Source: Didymodactylos carnosus (taxonomy: Eukaryota > Rotifera > Eurotatoria > Philodinida > Philodinidae). Taken from it: 21,184 nucleotides of DNA. The notes beneath the pieces were generated by a model. That model did not search any database. It was given only the letters and a program-made list of their open reading frames with translations, and had not been told where the DNA came from. This document shows positions 8,772 through 19,960 of this stretch, one piece after another. The stretch covers positions 1-21,184 of the forward strand of contig CAJNOQ010003159.1 of NCBI GenBank assembly GCA_905250885.1, read 5' to 3'. The first letter of the stretch is position 1. Each line of letters begins with the position of its first letter. The position numbers were made by a program, and so were the translations under genes.

Positions 8772-9694
8772 CATAGGGTGATCAAAAAGTTCTCGGAACT
8801 GTCCTCGCTCTTCTCTGTCTCACGCTGTGGGAAGCTTTCTTTTCTATATCTGAGTAGTAGCACCATTTGCTGATCGATTTATGAAATCAAAAACTTATTG
8901 TCGCCATTTAATGAAATTCTGCGGCATACTTTCCGAATCCCGTATTTCTGGACCGATAATGTTCCCATTTGATGCTTCTTCTTTACAAGGCTCAGCTTTC
9001 GCTCGGTGGTAAACCGCGGTTATACAGAATTGTGGGATGTCTTACGGTGAAGATCAGGTACGTTACAGCACGGTCGCTGAATATAGGTGATGCTTTTCAG
9101 ACGTTATTACCGCTATAGAGAAGATGCTTAGAATAAACAGACCAGTAACCAAGGTTTTTCACACGAAAAATCTTTGCTTATCCTGAAATTATGAAAAATA
9201 GACGCGCTAGCACTCGAATTATGCTGCTTGGACACAGTCTATCATATGCCATAATACGCTGATCCATTCCTCATTGACTAAAATTGAAAAAATTTCACTT
9301 AAGGTTGACAGTGTAGAAGCTAACTCAGGTTTCAAAGCAAAAGAATAATAGCATCCACAAATGAAAGATATATCTTCAGGGACATGGAGTGATTCCCATA
9401 TATCATTCACCTTTTTCGGACTCTGTACTATCTGAGTTTTGATGATTCCAATGGCAGAAATGACAAATAAAGTTTATTCTGATTTCAAATATTTCAAACA
9501 AACTGTAACCAGGGATGGTTCTTTCTCGTACGATAATGAATGTCTAGCAACCTCTCACCAATGCGTTGCTCACTTGAAACTTTGGATGGTAGTTGAGGAT
9601 GCATGCCTTTATCATCCCATGTAATAGAACTTTTGAAAGCATCAATTATAGAATACAACGAACGAGATTCCGAAAACTTTTTGATCACCCTATG
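8772..9694. mobile_element. 923-bp non-autonomous mariner-like element
   Basis: Inverted terminal repeats of 27 bp with one mismatch: CATAGGGTGATCAAAAAGTT is at 8772-8791 and its complement ends at 9694, and both arms then extend to CGGAA. The element is flanked by TA on both sides (8770-8771 and 9695-9696), the Tc1/mariner target signature. The termini look like mariner ends, but the interior shows no DD34D-type transposase in any frame; the two 63-64 codon minus-strand ORFs inside do not resemble one. It is probably a deletion or filler derivative mobilised in trans. Confidence 0.8.
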
Positions 9695-10689
9695 TAAATT
9701 ACTCCATATTTATTAATGAAATATTTAGACAAATATTCTGTTTATTTTTTTTATACAAGATGGCTGAAACTTATGTTTGTGCTGTTGCTTGATTGTAACT
9801 AGAGAATGACTCTTTTACTAAGATTGAAACGTTTAACGTATCCATCTTCTAAAAATGTTTGTATGTAGTGAAAACAAGAGCAGTAAAATAATAATAAATA
9901 TTGTAAAATATCAGCTAACAATTGAAACGGAATTTCTTTAGAGAATAAATTGAATTGCCTCTAAAATAGTTCTTTCAAGATAGTACCGTATCAAATAGTG
10001 TTTTGAATGAGAAACGGACTCACATTAGAATCTTGTTTTCAGAGTGGAAAAAAACAAAATGGAAATTAAATTTTCAAATTTTCAACTTTACTTTGCTTCT
10101 GTTCGTACCATCAATTATTATAATTACAAGAGAAGATGGTGGTTTGATCGATTCTACTCTGATTTATGCAATATTCAATCATACCATTTTGTGTAAATTT
10201 TGTGATACAATTAATGTTAATGATACAATATTTTTTCCGTTGAAACTAACTAATTTATTGATTTATATTCAACTTAATCATCTTCTAGCCAAAATGAACA
10301 TAATTTTATTTAGAAAGATTGTTTTGAGTACGAATATTACGTGATGATAGATCCTACTAATTTACAAGATTTTAGGAAAAATAGAGCAGGTCTAAAAACT
10401 AACTAAAGTTTTTTCTTCATTTAAAAAAATGATGGATACTTTGTTTTGTGCTTTTGAACTATATTTTCTTTAGGATAAATAAAGAAATGAAAATATATCA
10501 AATAGTCGTTGTGTGCACGGTCATTTCAAGCTAAAACACTCATTTTTCCATACTAATGTAACATTTTAAGAGATTAAGATCCATTAATAACACAAAATGA
10601 TAAATCGCTGACTGATTGAAAAAGGAATAAAGTTACGACTGTGTATTTCACTTGATATTATTCCACTTTCACACATTCACTCCAATGTA

Positions 10690-10705
10690 TATATACTTAT
10701 TATAG
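10690..10705 (+). promoter_or_regulatory. AG acceptor-like site upstream of PRCP
   Basis: The tract ATATACTTATTATAG lies 34 bp before the PRCP start codon and is followed by an A-rich leader. It could be a trans-splice or 5'-UTR intron acceptor. Confidence 0.25.
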
Positions 10706-10739
10706 ATTTTTTATTTCAACAAAACAAAACAAAAAAAAA

Positions 10740-12459
10740 ATGAGCTCTTTAACATGGTTCATTTTGTTAGGTTTTATTCATTTTACATTAGCAATTAAGT
10801 TGAGAAGAATTTTTCCTATACCAAAACGTCATTCAACTCGTGACGATATTCGTTGCTCAGTTTTTCAAACATTTACACAAAATGTTGATCACTTTGGATT
10901 TTCAAATACGGATACATTTGAACAACGATATATTTTGAATAAAGATTTTTGGAAAAGTGGATCACCAATATTTTTCTATGCTGGAAATGAAGGTGCCATA
11001 GATTTATTTTGTGAGAATACCGGATTTATGTGGGATATTGCTCCATTATTTCATGCCATGATAGTATTTGGTGAACATCGTTATTACGGTACAAGTTTAC
11101 CGTATGGAAATGATTCATACTCAAAACCCGAATATACAAGATATTTGACATCTGAACAAGCTTTAGCTGATTATGTCTATTTAATTGAAGACATTCGTCG
11201 AGTTATTAGAGGAGCTGAACAATCACAGGTAGTGGTTTTTGGTGGATCATATGGAGGAATGCTAGCTGGTAATTACAGAAAATTTTCCAATGTTTACTGT
11301 ATTTATTTAAGAATAGAAACTATTAGTCTGTTTTTCTTTTAGCTTATGCACGCATGAAGTATCCACATATTTTTGTAGCTTCTCATGCAGCCTCTGCACC
11401 AATTCTACAATTTTCCACAAGATGTGAAGCGTTTGCGCAGATTGTTACTAAAGATTTTCTTCGTGAAAGTACATCGTGTGTCGAACTTGTCCGTGCGTCA
11501 TGGGCTGCAATAAATCGTCTAGCACAATCATCATTACAGACATTAACTGATTTATTTCACTTTTGTAAACCGTTAAAGAATGTTGATGAATTAAAAGACT
11601 GGCTAATTGATATGTATGGAAATTTTGCTATGGTATGAACATTTTTAATTAATCTTCAAACACTACTAAAAAAGATATTCTTTTAGGTTGATTATCCATA
11701 TGAAACATCATTTCTTAGTGAATTGCCAGCATATCCAATTCGTGTTTTTTGTTCAAATGTCACACAAACACCGATGATAAAAAATGATGATGTAGATATT
11801 ATACAACATATTATTAAAGGTGTTAATGTCTATTTTAATTATACGGGCAAGACTGAATGCTTCGATATTGAATCTCAAGGTAAATCTATACAATAAAAGT
11901 TTTATTCTCTTAGAATACAAGCGGGATAAATGCTGTTACAGTATTATAGAAATTAATCTGTCGAAAAAAAAGATAAAGTCATGTAAACTTATTCTTCTAT
12001 ATTTCGTCTAGCGAGTTATTTGTTTTCTCAGGCACGCCGAGTTTAGGTGATCTTGGTTGGAGTTATCAAGCTTGTACTGAAATGGCAATGCCAATGTGCT
12101 CAGATGGACAAAATGATATGTTCGAGCCAATTCAATGGAATTTTCAAAATTATTCAGATGATTGTTATAAACAATGGCAAATACGTCCACGTGCAGAATG
12201 GACATACATTGAATATGGTGGCAAAAATGTGACTTTATTGAAGTCACACTCAAATATTATATTTACAAATGGCAATTTAGATCCTTGGTCTAGTGGAGGT
12301 GTCTTGACACCAATCAATAATAAATTGCCCAGTTTCATTATTGACGGAGGAGCACATCATTTAGATCTTCGTTCAGCTAATGTCAATGATCCAGCCAGTG
12401 TGGTCAAAGTAAGACAAACAATTGTAGCACTAATTGAAAAATATCTATCTGAAAAGTAA
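10740..12459 (+). CDS. PRCP: Lysosomal Pro-X carboxypeptidase-like serine peptidase (family S28)
   Basis: Secreted or lysosomal S28 peptidase that would cleave next to proline. Exons 10740-11268, 11343-11632, 11687-11879 and 12032-12459 join in phase into 479 residues (human PRCP 496). A signal peptide covers about residues 1-18 (MSSLTWFILLGFIHFTLA). Family blocks include FYAGNEGAIDLFCENTGFMW, FGEHRYYGTSLPYG, LTSEQALADY, GGSYGGML, ARMKYPHIFVASHAASAP and LGDLGWSYQACTEMAMP. The catalytic triad is Ser170 in GGSYGG, Asp421 in NGNLDPWSSGG and His446 in GAHHLDLR; the Ser-Asp and Asp-His spacings (251 and 25) equal those of human S179/D430/H455. DPP7/DPP2 is the close alternative, but the sequence reads nearer to PRCP (for example NTGFMWD and AINRL). 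AATAAA lies 32 bp after the stop. Confidence 0.9.
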
Positions 12460-12911
12460 TTCGCCTTCTTTCATTTTGTACTTGTTTTGTAATAAATGAT
12501 TAGTAAACGGGAGTAACTGCGAGTTAATTTCAAATCGTAGACTGACTCGTAAGTATAATGTATTTATGAATTTTAGAGGAAGAGATGGTTAATATAAAGT
12601 AGTTATAAGAAAAATAAGAATAAAAATGTTTTAAAATTATCTTTTGAAAGAATATAACGGCAATTTTGTCTAAACTAAGTTTTTATCGCTCTTTAATGCG
12701 TATGTTTAAATGACACAAAAATAGAAAATTTCAGAAAAAATACGGAATTATATGTAGATGTAGGAATGTAGATGTTTTTTTAAAAAATGTATGTTATTTG
12801 TACATGTGAAGTCAAAGAGTGGAATGTACTTTAAACAAAAATGCAGTGAATTAATTGATTAACAATACGACATTTAACAAAAATATATAGAATGGAAGCT
12901 AAACGATCATA
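12460..12911. other. Convergent 3' spacer between PRCP and PDPR
   Basis: A 452-bp spacer between the 3' ends of two converging genes. It holds the PRCP poly(A) signal. For PDPR only a variant ATTAAA on the minus strand (12692-12697) was seen. No gene or repeat was recognised. Confidence 0.6.
12491..12496 (+). terminator. PRCP poly(A) signal AATAAA
   Basis: Canonical hexamer starting 32 bp past the PRCP stop codon. Confidence 0.6.
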
Positions 12912-15900
12912 TTAGGGTGTACTCAGTTGAATTGTTGGTCCCATTTCACTTGGTTGATAGAGATTTGATTTTGCTTTAAATCTTTTACCAGCAATATCAA
13001 TTTCATACGTCGCATTTCTAATATAATCTGTTGTACAGATGTCTTTTCCCTCTGCATGCACATAGCCAAGACAAACCTGAAAAGAGAAAGAGCAATTATG
13101 TCAGTCAATTTGTAAATAAGATTGTACAATACTTGTTTTCCAAGCGTAAAACCGTAGGCTGTAGACGTGACAAAACCACAAAATCGTCCATTTCGATAAA
13201 TTGGTTCCCCAGACCATGGCCTAAATGATTTTAAGTATAAACAGATTATCATATATCTTAAAAAAATGAATCTCACCATGGATCCAAATCAAGATCATGA
13301 TCTTCAAGTAAAAATTGAATAAAACGTTTTTTTATTCCTTGTTTTCGCTGTAATAATAATGCCTCTTTTCCAATGAAATTTTTCTGAAAACAAACAAATA
13401 GAACATTAACTGTTAAATATAAAGAAGATAAAATTACTCTTTCTTACATCAAAATGAACACGAAACTCTCGATTGCAATCTAATGGTGTTATCATTTTAT
13501 CTAGATCTTGTCCCCAAAAAGCAAACATACTTTCAATTCGTAACGTTCTCATTGCAAAATATCTAAACAATGTATATGATTTAGAATAATGACTTTTTAC
13601 TGAAGATACTGCGAATTACCCAGCATTAATTATACCATAGTCTTTACCCTGCTCCATTAATAAATCATACACACACAGTGCATACTACAATGGAATAATT
13701 GAAATGAATTAATTTCATGTAAAAGTATTTTCTGTAAAATCGATGATAGACAGATAATGAATCGAGCAATTTTAAACATTTTATTGCAAGCTTTCGATGT
13801 CATCTCGCATCATCATCATCATCACTAATATCGACTACTGCGAAAAAAATGGATATTTATAATTTTGAATGATTCATCGTCATTATATAATCAATATTTT
13901 GGCCTGTATTTCTGTCGCTATTAATCTTCATTTAGAGCATAATTATCTTTAATAGAATAATAAAGAATAATCTCATTGGCTATGAGTAGCCTGCCTAGCT
14001 TGATCTTGATCGATGCGATCAAGTGCCATTTTGAAGAAACAATTCATCGATCATGGGGTGAAAGTCTTTATTTCGATTCATTATGCGGTGTGTTTATCAT
14101 CATAAGGGGAGACAAAACCATGTACTAAAAATACTAGATTTGACCAATCATTTATATTCGAACATTCGACTCACCACTAAATTTCTTAGTGAACATAAAA
14201 TTGACATTCTCGATGTATTAACGACAAAAAGGAATGATCGCATTGAGTCAACGGTTTGTCGAAAGAAGACTATCAAGATGTCACAAAATCGGATTAATCA
14301 CATTGTTCGTCATTCGAATCTGGCCAACCACTCAAGGATTGAACGACGAATTCGATCATCTGAGAACAGTATTAGTTAAAAATGGCTCTCGGAGATGAAT
14401 AGTAGCATGAACAATAAAACATGTGATTTGTAAAAGGAAAAAACATAGGCAGTAGCAACAAGTAAATAGTATTTACCTTCACCATCATCGCAGTCATTGA
14501 AAGAAAATGAGGACATGCTGACTCTGGCTTTCAGTTATTTGAGAAATGAGTCGTTCGTCTTCTGCCGACAACTGACAAGAATTTTACGAGATATGAACAT
14601 CAAAAGCTGATCTAAGAATCACAAAACAAACGAGAAAAACATCTTTCGTGGTATCGGCTTGCAAATTGAGTGCAAGAACTGTAACAACACTTAAATCGGA
14701 TTTACACAACAAATAAATCGGACTTAATATTAAGATGAACAGAGGATAATCGACAAAATTCATGAGAATAGGATGTGCACTCAAGTGTATATGCGAATAT
14801 TGAAGCAAACGTTGAGTTTTGAATTGACGTACGAGAAAAACAAACGGAAATGAGAGATTAAAGAGATATTACTGATGAACAAATTGAACAGCTAGACCAT
14901 CAATGAGACTTCATTAAAGATAATTATGCTCCAAATGAAGATTAGGAGCGACAGAAATACAGGCCAAAACATTGATCGTACAATGACGATGAATCATTCA
15001 AAATTATAAATATCCATTTTTTTCGTAGTAGTCGATATTAGTGATGTTGATCATGATGCGAGATGACATCGAAAGCTTGCAATAAAATGTTTAAAATTGT
15101 TTGACTCGTTATCTAATAAAATTACATCTGATGGAATATATAACATAAATCCGTCTTCGGCAGTATGTGTAAGACGCATTGCATAAATATGACTAGCGAA
15201 ACCAACATCTATTTCCTAGAAAAAGATTCGAGGTTAATCTCTAGACGGTTTCTCTTTATAAATTTCCGTACTCTGCAGGTCATACGAGCAAAATCGTTGA
15301 ATGGCTCATCACTAATCTCACCGAGCAAATGTTTTGCTTTTGGACCAATGACATTCAATGCTGTATAAAGTGATGTAACATCAGATAAAAAAATCGAACC
15401 GTCATCGGGAAAATGAGATTTTAACCATTTCATACTACGTGTTGACTGAGATGTTGGACTGATTATGAGAAAGCTGTAATTTAAAAAAAGAATTTAATCA
15501 ATGCTAGTATTGGGCATTTAGATTAGTGCTTACTGGTATTCTCCTAGTCGTACAACACTACAATCATTTTCATATCCTCCATGTTGATTTAACATTCCCG
15601 TATGAATTACAGTACCAATTGGTTTGTCTATATTATTGGCACATAAATGTTGCAAAAAGTCAACAACACTTCTTCCGGCTGACTGAAACAAAAAATAATA
15701 AAGTTGACAGAATCTGAAACTTTACTTTTCGGTTCAATAATTACTTTTATTTCAAATTTTGTAAACGATGTCATGTCGATAACAGCAACTCTTCTTCTAC
15801 ACGCATTATACTCTTTCTTAACGCTATTAAACCATGTTGGCTTTCCAAATGTACCTTGTTTATTACGATCTTCAATATATTCATCTAAATTAGATATAAA

Positions 15901-18900
15901 ATCGCACTGTATCTTTTCTACTTGTTCAATGGTATTTCCAAACCTTTTCCTGCTTCGTCAATGTTGAAAAATAATGGTCTTTCATAGCCAAGTAATTCTC
16001 CGAATACAGCACCCAATGCTTGTAATTTTGGATGTAATGCTGATACACGTAATTTTCTTCCAGTACGATATAATGACATACCATACGTTGGATATTTTAA
16101 AGAAAATTGTTTTCCTGGTATTTCTCTTAATCGATCATTTAAAAATCGCTTGTTCGTGTGTAAACGCATAAATCGTCTTATATCAACTGGCCATGTACTT
16201 GTTTTTGTATCGCCCAAAAAAACTGATTCGGCTATAAACTTACCAATACCACCAGCTAAAATACGTCAGTTGACTCGGTCTGTTTTGACTACCTTCATGA
16301 AACCACTCAACTACGGTTACCTAACGCAATACCATTGGCATTTGTCCCAGTTGCAACAAAATAATTATCAATCTAAATCGAACAAAAAAAATATATTGAA
16401 ATGTGATAAGATGTTTTTTACACTATTCAGATTACTTCAGCTGATTCATTCATGATCAATTTACCATCGGGCGAAAAACTGTCAGCACCAGTTATTAAGG
16501 TTTCGCAATCAGAATCAGCTAATATAGATAGGCGCTTTATTGTATTGCCAAGTATAGCTTCTTCAAAAAAAGAGAAATATTACATGTACAAAAATATCTG
16601 CAGTTGAATAAATTATACACGCTATATGGTACTCTTTTTTTCAGGCTATCATATAATCCACGAAACAACTAACCAGAATTATTTATGCTTCTAATTCTGA
16701 GAGTGCTCTATTAAACCATACAAGCATATCGTTTCTTTTGACAGTTGTTTAACAAAAGCTCTAAGTTGAATGAAAGAAGTTTAACGTACGAAAATCGTCC
16801 CAATTTTCTTGAAGTAAGGAAAAATTAAATGTATCTGGTACACCGTTGGAAAATATTGGACGTGATTCTGGTAAAAATCCGCCAATTAATACACTCTGAT
16901 CAGCTAATGGTTGAACGTAAAAGTGTTCATCAGGGCTTCGTACAACTAAAATAATATCACGTACTACATTAAATGCAATATTAAAGTCTAAAATTTCACT
17001 CTTACTTGGTATATTCAGAGGAAAATTCGGTACTGGTTTAGTTTTTAAACAAATATATTCACATGCTTGCGTCGGAATACGAACAGTTGGATTTGAGAAA
17101 AAGCCAAGTTCACGCGCCCACTAACGTGAATTTAAAAAAAGTTAATGCTTTTTATCTCAACTGGAATTCTTTTCATGAATTTATCAAAAATATAATAACA
17201 GAACTTTTTTTTACAAACACTTGGATCTAGCTTCTTCAGAAAAATCACCATAACGAGTGATGTTGTCATAGTGGAAGGAAAGGCTAAGCTAAACTGACAG
17301 CAGAGTAAATTTTTTAGATACTGTGAACTAGTTTTAACTGTTTCGCCTATTTCTCACATATCACCCAACAGGTTGATGCATTATTTCTAAGTCATCCATC
17401 CGCTTCTCTTTCGAGAAAAACAATGCATTTTTTCCCATCAGTACAACTTATTTCACTCGGACCAATATTGAGTTTACAAAAGGAACTTCTTGCTAGCATA
17501 CACATTCTTATTCTGTAGTTTTACACAGTGGGCCTTTCTTAATACATACCATTCCTGTACAATTGATAAAAACATTGCACTTAATTTCTCCTTGAGACGT
17601 TAACACACCTGTTACATGATGATATTCTCCGGCGCGTTGCTTTTCTGTATTTATTTCCTTTACACTACAATTTTCAATTATTTTCACTCCTAAAAAATAA
17701 TAAATAAAGCGTTGAATCTCTTGTCATGTGTATCCCATGAAGTTGAGGCATGTTATTCTCTTACCGCCTTTCATGGCTAACTGTGCTAATGTCACTGATA
17801 AAGAAACTGGATCTACCATACAATCCTGTGGTATCCATAATGCACCCTGTAACAAAGAAACACCAGTATATAGTTTAAATTTACCATACATACAAAAAAA
17901 TAGTTTTTTTACCACACCCATATTTCATGTGGATCAAGTATTGGTACTTTTTCCATTAATTTTTCTGTATTCAATGTTTCACACCTAATATCTAATGCCC
18001 TACAAGCACACATAAATGATGAGTATAGACTTAAATATAGAAGATACAGTTTTACTTTGCTTCAGCTAATTGACGTTTCAACGTGTGAAGTCGATCGGAT
18101 GTTTGAGCGATCCAGATGCTTCCTTTCTCCGTAAAACCAATGTCGTGTTCTGATTTATGTAATTGTTCATATAATTGACGTGAATATTTTGCAAATATTG
18201 TTTCAATCACAGTTCCTTGAATCAAAGATACTTGTCCCCCAGACTGCCATGTGGCAGCTGATGCCAGCCTGAACAAGAATAAAAAAGAAAATGAGCAAAT
18301 GTGATTGCTACGAAACACCAATACATTTTCTCTTCAATTTCTCTCATCAAAAGACATAAAATAGTGCAACAAATCCATGTAGAGACAATATTCATGCTCA
18401 ACTTTCGTTTTTTTTAGATAAGTCACTTAGAAATTCAAAAAGATTTAAAAGTAATATAAGTGCAAAAATCAGAAATGAATAGCAAATTGTTATCCAAGTA
18501 ATACTATGAGTTTCATCTTTTTCTTTCATTTAAAAGATATGTAAAGTTTAGATTGCAATAGTTCGAAAAAAGTAAAGTAAAAGCGATTCGTACTATAAGA
18601 TATACATATTTCCCATGAAGTTTCTTTTTTGATTGATCGGCTAATCGATCCGTCACAGCTCATGGCGACTACGATTTGATGGTGAACAATCGTGATTCAA
18701 TCGCGATTTTGCACCATGAAATCGTAGTTTGCTCTCCAATCGTCATGAGCTGTGACGGATCCATTAGCCGATCAATCAAAAAAAACCTCATGGATTATAA
18801 CATCATCTATTTCCTCCCATTTTCTGTTGACTCAATTCAGTTGCCACTTCTCTTCATTTCTTATGTTAACAAGAAACTGGCGTCACCTGCCCTCGTCATC

Positions 18901-19478
18901 CATAAACAAACGTTTTATGCAATACTTCGACTAAATGAGCGTCACTTATACACTTATTTAATCATCAACTTTCGAAACAAAAGCGCATATCATATATGTA
19001 TATATTTTAAGGATGCCGATTAAATGTAAAATACTATACCTCACAATTTCTCCGTTTCACAGATATTTTCATATAATCGTGTTTTTCGATTCTATTTTTC
19101 CGGTGTACGTAAATAAATTATAAAATCTTTCCTCCAACTCACTTTACTCGTTCAAGAAGTACTACATCTTTGATACCAATTTCGTTTAAATGATACGCAA
19201 CTGAAATACCAACTAGACCCCCACCAGCTGAAGTAGACAAAAATCAATGTAATTCTACTTATTCGTGTCCGATATAGATTACCAATAACAACATGACATT
19301 TTGATGGAATGGTTTCGGTGAACGGAAGTTGTTGTTGATAGCTATGAATATGCGGAATTGTTGGAGATTCATGGTGCTCGTATGTTGTCAAACCCCGTTT
19401 AAACCATAAACAATGTGAATGTTCGGTATATCTTATTGTATTTAACAGATACCGTAACAAGGTTTTCTTATAAATCAT
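12912..19478 (-). CDS. PDPR: Pyruvate dehydrogenase phosphatase regulatory subunit, mitochondrial
   Basis: Regulatory subunit of the phosphatase that reactivates mitochondrial pyruvate dehydrogenase; a relative of dimethylglycine and sarcosine dehydrogenases. Nineteen exons, all in phase, give 912 residues (human 879): 19478-19283, 19227-19143, 18268-18056, 17999-17918, 17846-17765, 17689-17550, 17120-16790, 16560-16436, 16372-16321, 16255-15944, 15884-15745, 15682-15534, 15473-15272, 15215-15126, 13684-13620, 13562-13448, 13383-13277, 13220-13133, 13076-12912. The N-terminus looks like a mitochondrial presequence. FAD-binding GGGLVG is at 67-72 (VVIAGGGLVGISVAYHL). LASAATWQSGG has Gln102 where the dehydrogenases carry the flavin-linked His. 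The aminomethyltransferase-like half has VAVIDMTSFTKFEIK, TALNVIGPKA and WSGEPIYRNGRFCGFV, the last matching human PDPR WWGEPIYRNGQYVG. Exon 10/11 uses a weak donor (GTTTGG); see findings. Confidence 0.87.
13752..15114. mobile_element. 1.36-kb long-TIR element in PDPR intron 14
   Basis: Inverted arms of 202 bp each at 13752-13953 and 14913-15114 match at roughly 90% by eye; TTTTAAACATTTTATTGCAA and TTTTGGCCTGTATTTCTGTC occur in both in inverted orientation. The ends read AGATAA at each border and no target duplication was recognised. The interior (about 960 bp) has no identifiable transposase. It lies inside PDPR intron 14 (13685-15125), only 11 bp from the exon 14 donor, and the gene stays in frame across it. 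Confidence 0.82.
17121..17549. other. PDPR intron 6, no recognised content
   Basis: A 429-bp intron with clear splice ends on the minus strand (GGAATG|GTATGT and TTAG|TGGGCG). No repeat, RNA or ORF of interest was seen. Confidence 0.6.
18269..19142. other. PDPR intron 2, enlarged, with hairpin element
   Basis: An 874-bp intron with a strong donor (AAA|GTGAGT on the minus strand) and acceptor (TTGTTCAG|G). It contains the palindrome at 18613-18793. The rest is AT-rich with no recognised gene; the forward ORFs over the palindrome are by-products of the repeat. Confidence 0.6.
18613..18793. mobile_element. 181-bp hairpin element (MITE-like) in PDPR intron 2
   Basis: A near-complete palindrome. 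The left half has TTGATTGATCGGCTAAT, GATCCGTCACAGCTCATG and ACGATTT; the right half has the same blocks reversed, with GATTGGAGAGCAAA added in one arm. The centre, around AATCGTGATTCAATCGCGATT, is itself nearly self-complementary. The outer limits are CCATGARG on each side. There is no coding capacity and no certain target duplication. Confidence 0.75.
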
Positions 19479-19960
19479 GTATGAAACATTTATTTTTTAT
19501 CTTTGATCAAAAAATTTAACAACCCAAAATCCAGAACAATTAAACTTCTCAAAAGGACAAGAAAATATGATCTGTTTATCTAAAACAAAAGTAAACAAGC
19601 AAACAAACAGTATCAATACGTCCTGATCGACTAGAAGAATAAAAAAAAAGCGCCTCACAGATACAGAGATAATAGTCAAGAATTTGCCGCATCACCGTTT
19701 AAAAAGAAATGATACAAAAAATTAGCGAACTAAGAAAACGTTTTCATATGTGTAGAAAAGATTTGATCATTTAACACGATCTTCGTTAAGTAATAAAATG
19801 ACTAGGTAGGAGAAAATATGTTTCTTCTATACAAAAAAGGAAAAAACAACACGACTAGAAAACACCATTTTACAGTATTAAATTATTCTCTGTCTAATCA
19901 AGAAAAGGTATACGATAAGAGTAAAAATTCATTCAGTTATGTAAATGCATATTGTAACTT
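19479..19960. other. COX8-like to PDPR spacer
   Basis: A 482-bp AT-rich spacer between two minus-strand genes. It should contain the 3' end of the COX8-like gene and the PDPR promoter or leader. No canonical poly(A) hexamer on the minus strand close to the stop and no repeat were recognised. Confidence 0.5.

Larger units (their letters stand above)
8461..10739. other. LYRM4 to PRCP spacer
   Basis: A 2.28-kb spacer. It holds the LYRM4 3' flank, the mariner-like element at 8772-9694, and about 1 kb of AT-rich sequence before PRCP. A 113-codon ORF at 10003-10344 is Ile/Leu-rich with one hydrophobic run and has no recognisable family; I do not call it a gene. Confidence 0.6.

Noticed and set aside
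9219..9688. Two minus-strand ORFs inside the mariner-like element as transposase remnants
   Set aside because: One reads straight through the terminal repeat and neither shows mariner motifs; treated as filler.
10003..10344. 113-codon plus-strand ORF in the spacer before PRCP
   Set aside because: Low-complexity Ile/Leu/Asn-rich translation in AT-rich DNA, no family resemblance, no splice structure and no acceptor-like leader.
14083..14379. 98-codon ORF inside the long-TIR element
   Set aside because: Basic, His/Ser-rich and unrecognisable; not supported as a gene, only noted as possible captured sequence.
18676..19023. 115-codon plus-strand ORF over the hairpin in PDPR intron 2
   Set aside because: Starts within the palindrome and opposes a well-modelled intron; no recognisable protein.
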